From an uncultured Prevotella sp. (GTDB lineage Bacteria; Bacteroidota; Bacteroidia; Bacteroidales; Bacteroidaceae): a stretch of DNA of 9,790 nt. The notes under the pieces were generated by a model, which saw only the letters and a list, made by a program, of their open reading frames with translations, was not told where the DNA came from and ran no database searches. A program made the translations under genes and the position numbers. The DNA is taken from the NCBI GenBank assembly GCA_900768785.1, contig CAAGEG010000037.1:1-9790 (forward strand), read 5' to 3'. Below are positions 6,765 to 9,790 of the stretch, one piece after another (within the stretch, counting starts at the first letter, position 1; every line of letters begins with the position of its first letter).

Positions 6765-7745
6765 CTATTTTCCAAACAATACAGCTTCACCTCTGAAACC
6801 ATTTATAAATGTTTTGGCATCCATGCGTTTTTTACCACTAAGTTGTATCTCGTTTAATCGCAACCAACAATCTTTTGTGGCAACAAACAGCTGTCCTTTA
6901 TCTATAAATAGTGTGCCCGGTGTTATGTCAAGGCTTGAAGTTGTTGTCTTTGATGTGTTATAGATTTTTAAAACAGAACTTTTGCCGTCGTTATATCTAA
7001 TGTTTGTCCATGCGCCGGGATAGGGTGACAGACCTCTGATAAAGTCATATATATGCTTGCATGTGCTGTTCCAGTTTATCTGACATGTCTCTTTGAATAT
7101 CTTGGGAGCCGAATGGAGAACGCTTTCATCGTTAATAAGACATTCTTGTTCCATTGTTTCCACATTACCATTACCGGCAATAATCATATCAAGTGTCTTT
7201 AATGCAGCCTTAGCTCCGAGACTCATCAATCCGTTATACACATCTTCTACATTATAATCGTCTTTTATTTCAAAAGTATCTTGCAATATAATGCGACCGG
7301 TATCAATATTATGGTCAAGGAAAAAAGTAGTAACTCCGGTTTTTGTTTCGCCATTTATAACAGCCCAATTAATAGGTGCGGCACCACGATATTGTGGAAG
7401 CAAGGCGGCATGTACGTTGAATGTACCAAAGCGAGGCATATCCCAAACTATCTCGGGTAGCATACGGAAAGCCACAACAACCTGTATGTCTGCATTAAAA
7501 CTGCGAAGAGCCTCTATAAAAACCGGGTCTTTCATCTTTTCCGGTTGCAGAATAGGCAGTCCCTTTGATATTGCGTATTGTTTTACTTGCGATGGTTGCA
7601 AGGTGTCTTGATGTCTTCCAACAGGTCTATCCGGCTGTGTGACAACGGCAACAACGTTATATCCTCCTTCTACGAGTGCGGATAAAGTCCCGACAGCAAA
7701 CTCGGGAGTACCCATAAATATTATTTTTAAATCTTTTTTGTCCAT
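6765..7745 (-). CDS. fmt: Methionyl-tRNA formyltransferase
   Basis: Formylates the amino group of Met-tRNA(fMet) with 10-formyltetrahydrofolate, providing initiator tRNA for translation. At 326 residues it is near the usual family length. The N-terminal Rossmann-like domain opens with IIFMGTPEFAV (8-18) and has the tRNA-contacting loop PDRPVGR (38-44). Catalytic Asn110 and His112 lie in FNVHAALLPQYRGAAP, and Asp148 lies in LDHNIDTG. The C-terminal domain ends in FINGFRGEAVLFGK. The gene starts 40 bp after the glmS stop on the same strand, with no clear promoter or terminator between, so it probably depends on the glmS transcript. Confidence 0.96.
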   Translation of the reverse strand: MDKKDLKIIFMGTPEFAVGTLSALVEGGYNVVAVVTQPDRPVGRHQDTLQPSQVKQYAISKGLPILQPEKMKDPVFIEALRSFNADIQVVVAFRMLPEIVWDMPRFGTFNVHAALLPQYRGAAPINWAVINGETKTGVTTFFLDHNIDTGRIILQDTFEIKDDYNVEDVYNGLMSLGAKAALKTLDMIIAGNGNVETMEQECLINDESVLHSAPKIFKETCQINWNSTCKHIYDFIRGLSPYPGAWTNIRYNDGKSSVLKIYNTSKTTTSSLDITPGTLFIDKGQLFVATKDCWLRLNEIQLSGKKRMDAKTFINGFRGEAVLFGK

Positions 7746-7785
7746 TAATCGGCGTTTTGATTATTGCGATGTTGTGTTTGAAATA

Positions 7786-9636
7786 TTATTCTACAGTTAC
7801 CGATTTAGCGAGGTTGCGCGGTTGATCTACGTTCAATCCCTTTTGTACAGCAACATGATAGGCAATTAGTTGTAAAGGTATTGAAGACAAAAGAGGCGCA
7901 AGTGTAGCAAGAGTTTCCGGTATTTCGATTGTCGCTTCCGATATTTTTGTAACTGCTTCATCGCCTTCTGTGACAATGGAGATAATACGTCCGTTGCGTG
8001 CTTTAACTTCTTCTATGTTGCTAATTATTTTTTTGTAAAGTTGATGATGCGTAGCTATGAAGACAACCGGCATGTTTTCGTCTATCAGAGCTATTGGTCC
8101 GTGCTTCATTTCAGCTGCAGGATAACCTTCAGCATGTATGTAGCTTATCTCTTTAAGCTTGAGTGCACCTTCCAAAGCTACCGGAAAGTTGAAGCCACGT
8201 CCCATATAAAGGGCATTTTCTGCATAAGTTAGAGACATGGCAATATCCTTTATCGCATCGTCTTTGTCTAATATCCTTTGTATTTTCTCCGGAATATTGG
8301 CAAGTTCAACAATTGTTTCTTCGTACTCTTCTTGTGAGATAGTGCCACGTTCATGCGCAAGAGCAAGAGCGAAAAGTGTAAGAACGGTAACCTGACCGGT
8401 AAATGCTTTGGTTGAGGCAACGCCGATTTCGGGACCTACATGAATGTATATTCCGGTGTCAGAAGCGCGTGCAATACTTGAGCCAACCACATTTACGATG
8501 CCGAAACATAATGCTTTGTTCTCCTTAGCCAAGCGAAAAGCGGCAAGAGTGTCTGCTGTTTCTCCGCTTTGAGATATTGCTATGACCACGTCTCCCTCTT
8601 GTATTACGGGGTTGCGATAACGGAATTCGGATGCATATTCTACTTCTACGGGAACCTTAGCCCATGTTTCAATTAGCTGTTTGCCGATAAGTCCTGCATG
8701 CCATGACGTTCCGCATGCAACGATAATAAATCTTTGAGCATTGAGAAGTTGTTCTTTGTGAAGATTAATAGCGCTTAGCATTATGCTCTTTTCTTTGATT
8801 AGCAGGCGTCCGCGCATACAATCGGATATACATTTAGGCTGATCAAAAATCTCTTTCAGCATAAAATGAGGATAACCACCTTTTTCAAGAGCTTCAAGGC
8901 TTATGTTTACTTCTTTAATTTCAGGTGTTATGTCCTCGTATTCAAGATTGTTGATTTCTACATTATGCCCTATTTTGATGAGTGCAACTTGGTTGTCGTC
9001 AAGGTAAATCATTTGTTTGGTGTACTCAATTATAGGCAAGGCATCTGATGCGAGGAAGAACTCGCTATTGTTTTCACCTATTCCGATTACCAAAGGACTG
9101 CTTTTGCGAGCTACAACAATTTTATCCGGATTGTTTTTGTCTATTACTGCTATTGCGTAAGCACCAACAACCATGCGCAGAGCCATGATAGTTGCATTCT
9201 CAACACTCTTGTTATATTTTATCTGCATGTATTCTATGAGTTGCACAAGCACTTCCGTATCGGTGCAACTCTTGAAAGAATAACCTTCTTTTTCAAGTAA
9301 AGTCTTAAGGCTTGCATAGTTTTCTATTATGCCATTGTGCACAATAGCAAGGTTCCCGCTTTGAGATGTATGAGGATGTGCATTAATTGCAGAGGGTTCT
9401 CCATGTGTTGCCCAACGTGTATGTGCAATACCGAGCTTTCCGGAACAATCTCTGTCATGTACGAGTTCTTCGAGATTGCTTACTTTACCTTTCTCTTTAT
9501 AAACGTTCATGTCGCCGTTGCCGGTTATAAGAGCAACGCCTGCTGAGTCGTAACCTCTATATTCAAGACGTTTAAGACCTTGTATCAAAATCGGATACGC
9601 TTCTCTGTATCCTATATATCCTACTATTCCACACAT
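7786..9636 (-). CDS. glmS: Glutamine--fructose-6-phosphate aminotransferase (isomerizing)
   Basis: Makes glucosamine-6-phosphate from fructose-6-phosphate and glutamine, the entry step to UDP-GlcNAc for peptidoglycan and LPS. At 616 residues it is complete. The N-terminal class II glutaminase domain begins MCGIVGYIG with nucleophile Cys2, and has AHTRWATHG (71-79) and HNGIIEN (100-106). Two SIS sugar-phosphate domains follow: the first with CGTSWHAG (308-315), SQSGET (355-360) and ASTKAFTGQ (407-415), the second with MGRGFNFPVALEGALKLKE (478-496) and AEGYPAAEMKHGP (502-514). The C-terminus DQPRNLAKSVTVE is the conserved end that closes over the active site. The ATG start gives exposed Cys2 after Met removal, which fixes it. 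It is first in a probable glmS-fmt operon. Confidence 0.98.
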   Translation of the reverse strand: MCGIVGYIGYREAYPILIQGLKRLEYRGYDSAGVALITGNGDMNVYKEKGKVSNLEELVHDRDCSGKLGIAHTRWATHGEPSAINAHPHTSQSGNLAIVHNGIIENYASLKTLLEKEGYSFKSCTDTEVLVQLIEYMQIKYNKSVENATIMALRMVVGAYAIAVIDKNNPDKIVVARKSSPLVIGIGENNSEFFLASDALPIIEYTKQMIYLDDNQVALIKIGHNVEINNLEYEDITPEIKEVNISLEALEKGGYPHFMLKEIFDQPKCISDCMRGRLLIKEKSIMLSAINLHKEQLLNAQRFIIVACGTSWHAGLIGKQLIETWAKVPVEVEYASEFRYRNPVIQEGDVVIAISQSGETADTLAAFRLAKENKALCFGIVNVVGSSIARASDTGIYIHVGPEIGVASTKAFTGQVTVLTLFALALAHERGTISQEEYEETIVELANIPEKIQRILDKDDAIKDIAMSLTYAENALYMGRGFNFPVALEGALKLKEISYIHAEGYPAAEMKHGPIALIDENMPVVFIATHHQLYKKIISNIEEVKARNGRIISIVTEGDEAVTKISEATIEIPETLATLAPLLSSIPLQLIAYHVAVQKGLNVDQPRNLAKSVTVE

Positions 9637-9685
9637 GGTTTAATGCTATTGTTGGTTTTGTTTTGTTGTTTTATAATCGTAAACT

Positions 9686-9728
9686 CGTTGTTTGCCAACG
9701 GTGTTTCACGCTTAGGCTTTGCCGCCTA
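9686..9728 (-). other. glmS leader with two small GGCAAA hairpins
   Basis: In the predicted glmS leader RNA, UAGGC and GCCUA (9728-9724 and 9717-9713) pair around the loop GGCAAA. Further downstream, CGUUG and CAACG (9700-9696 and 9690-9686) pair around the loop GCAAA. The string GGCAAA therefore occurs in both elements. Each stem is only 5 bp. No known riboswitch is recognised, and the leader is too short and lacks the expected core for a glmS ribozyme. Confidence 0.35.
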
Positions 9729-9743
9729 TCTTATGCAAAGATA
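9727..9743. repeat. Inverted repeat over the glmS -7 element
   Basis: TATCTT (9727-9732) and AAGATA (9738-9743) are perfect 6-bp inverted arms around a 5-base centre. One arm supplies part of the TATCTTTG promoter element. It could be a repressor site or a small hairpin at the transcript start. The function is not known, and the arms are short enough to be chance. Confidence 0.4.
9736..9743 (-). promoter_or_regulatory. glmS promoter, -7 element
   Basis: Read on the minus strand, TATCTTTG is an exact match to the Bacteroidetes -7 consensus TAnnTTTG and is followed by C. The -33 position has no clear TTTG; the nearest candidate is TTTC with 17-bp spacing. Transcription would start near 9730 and give a leader of roughly 95 nt before the glmS ATG. 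The element lies inside the inverted repeat TATCTTATGCAAAGATA (9727-9743 as written on the plus strand). Confidence 0.7.
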
Positions 9744-9760
9744 GTGCCAATGAGTGTAAT

Positions 9761-9774
9761 GAAAGTTTACTTTC
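9761..9774. repeat. Palindrome near the glmS -33 region
   Basis: GAAAGTTTACTTTC has perfect 6-bp arms around TT and lies 17 bp upstream of the -7 element, where the -33 element would be expected. An operator is possible. The core promoter has no TTTG here, so a bound protein could activate or block it. This reading is inferred from position only. Confidence 0.4.
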
Positions 9775-9790
9775 AAATTACCGAGTGCCG

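Noticed and set aside
9637..9735. glmS ribozyme
   Set aside because: The leader is about 95 nt, and I see neither the ribozyme core nor its expected cleavage-site context. The ribozyme is mainly known from Firmicutes.

Overview
The window looks like chromosomal DNA from a member of the Bacteroidetes, most likely order Bacteroidales and Prevotella-like. The main reasons are a streptopain-type (C10) secreted protease with a short lysine-rich C-terminal tail of the kind seen on exported Prevotella/Porphyromonas proteins, a DUF4924-type protein, promoter elements of the TAnnTTTG type used by the Bacteroidetes primary sigma factor, and a lack of clear Shine-Dalgarno sequences. The DNA is moderately AT-rich, and the coding regions are housekeeping in character apart from the protease.

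Layout, left to right. Positions 1-359 hold no large gene. They contain a tandem array of five to six 22-bp units (35-163), a candidate promoter (237-244) and a possible 30-codon leader ORF (266-358) that stops one base before the protease start. The protease gene (360-2711, +) follows and ends in a strong hairpin (2727-2780). Directly after the hairpin lies a good Bacteroidetes promoter (2789-2820), which drives a LysE-family membrane exporter from an almost leaderless message (2829-3500, +). Three more plus-strand genes follow with short gaps: a DUF4924-type protein (3577-4119), rfbD for dTDP-L-rhamnose synthesis (4168-5019) and prfC for release factor 3 (5078-6646). A hairpin plus T-run terminator (6693-6735) closes this block.

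The right third is on the minus strand and converges on that terminator. glmS (9636-7786) makes glucosamine-6-phosphate for cell-envelope precursors. fmt (7745-6765) lies 40 bp downstream and formylates initiator tRNA. They probably form a glmS-fmt operon transcribed from a promoter near 9736-9743. The glmS promoter region and leader contain several small inverted repeats.

I see no new multi-gene system. The coding content is largely ordinary for the group. The least explained features are the 22-bp array with its palindromic arms, the short ORF apparently coupled to the protease, the nearly leaderless exporter promoter, and the inverted repeats around the glmS promoter.
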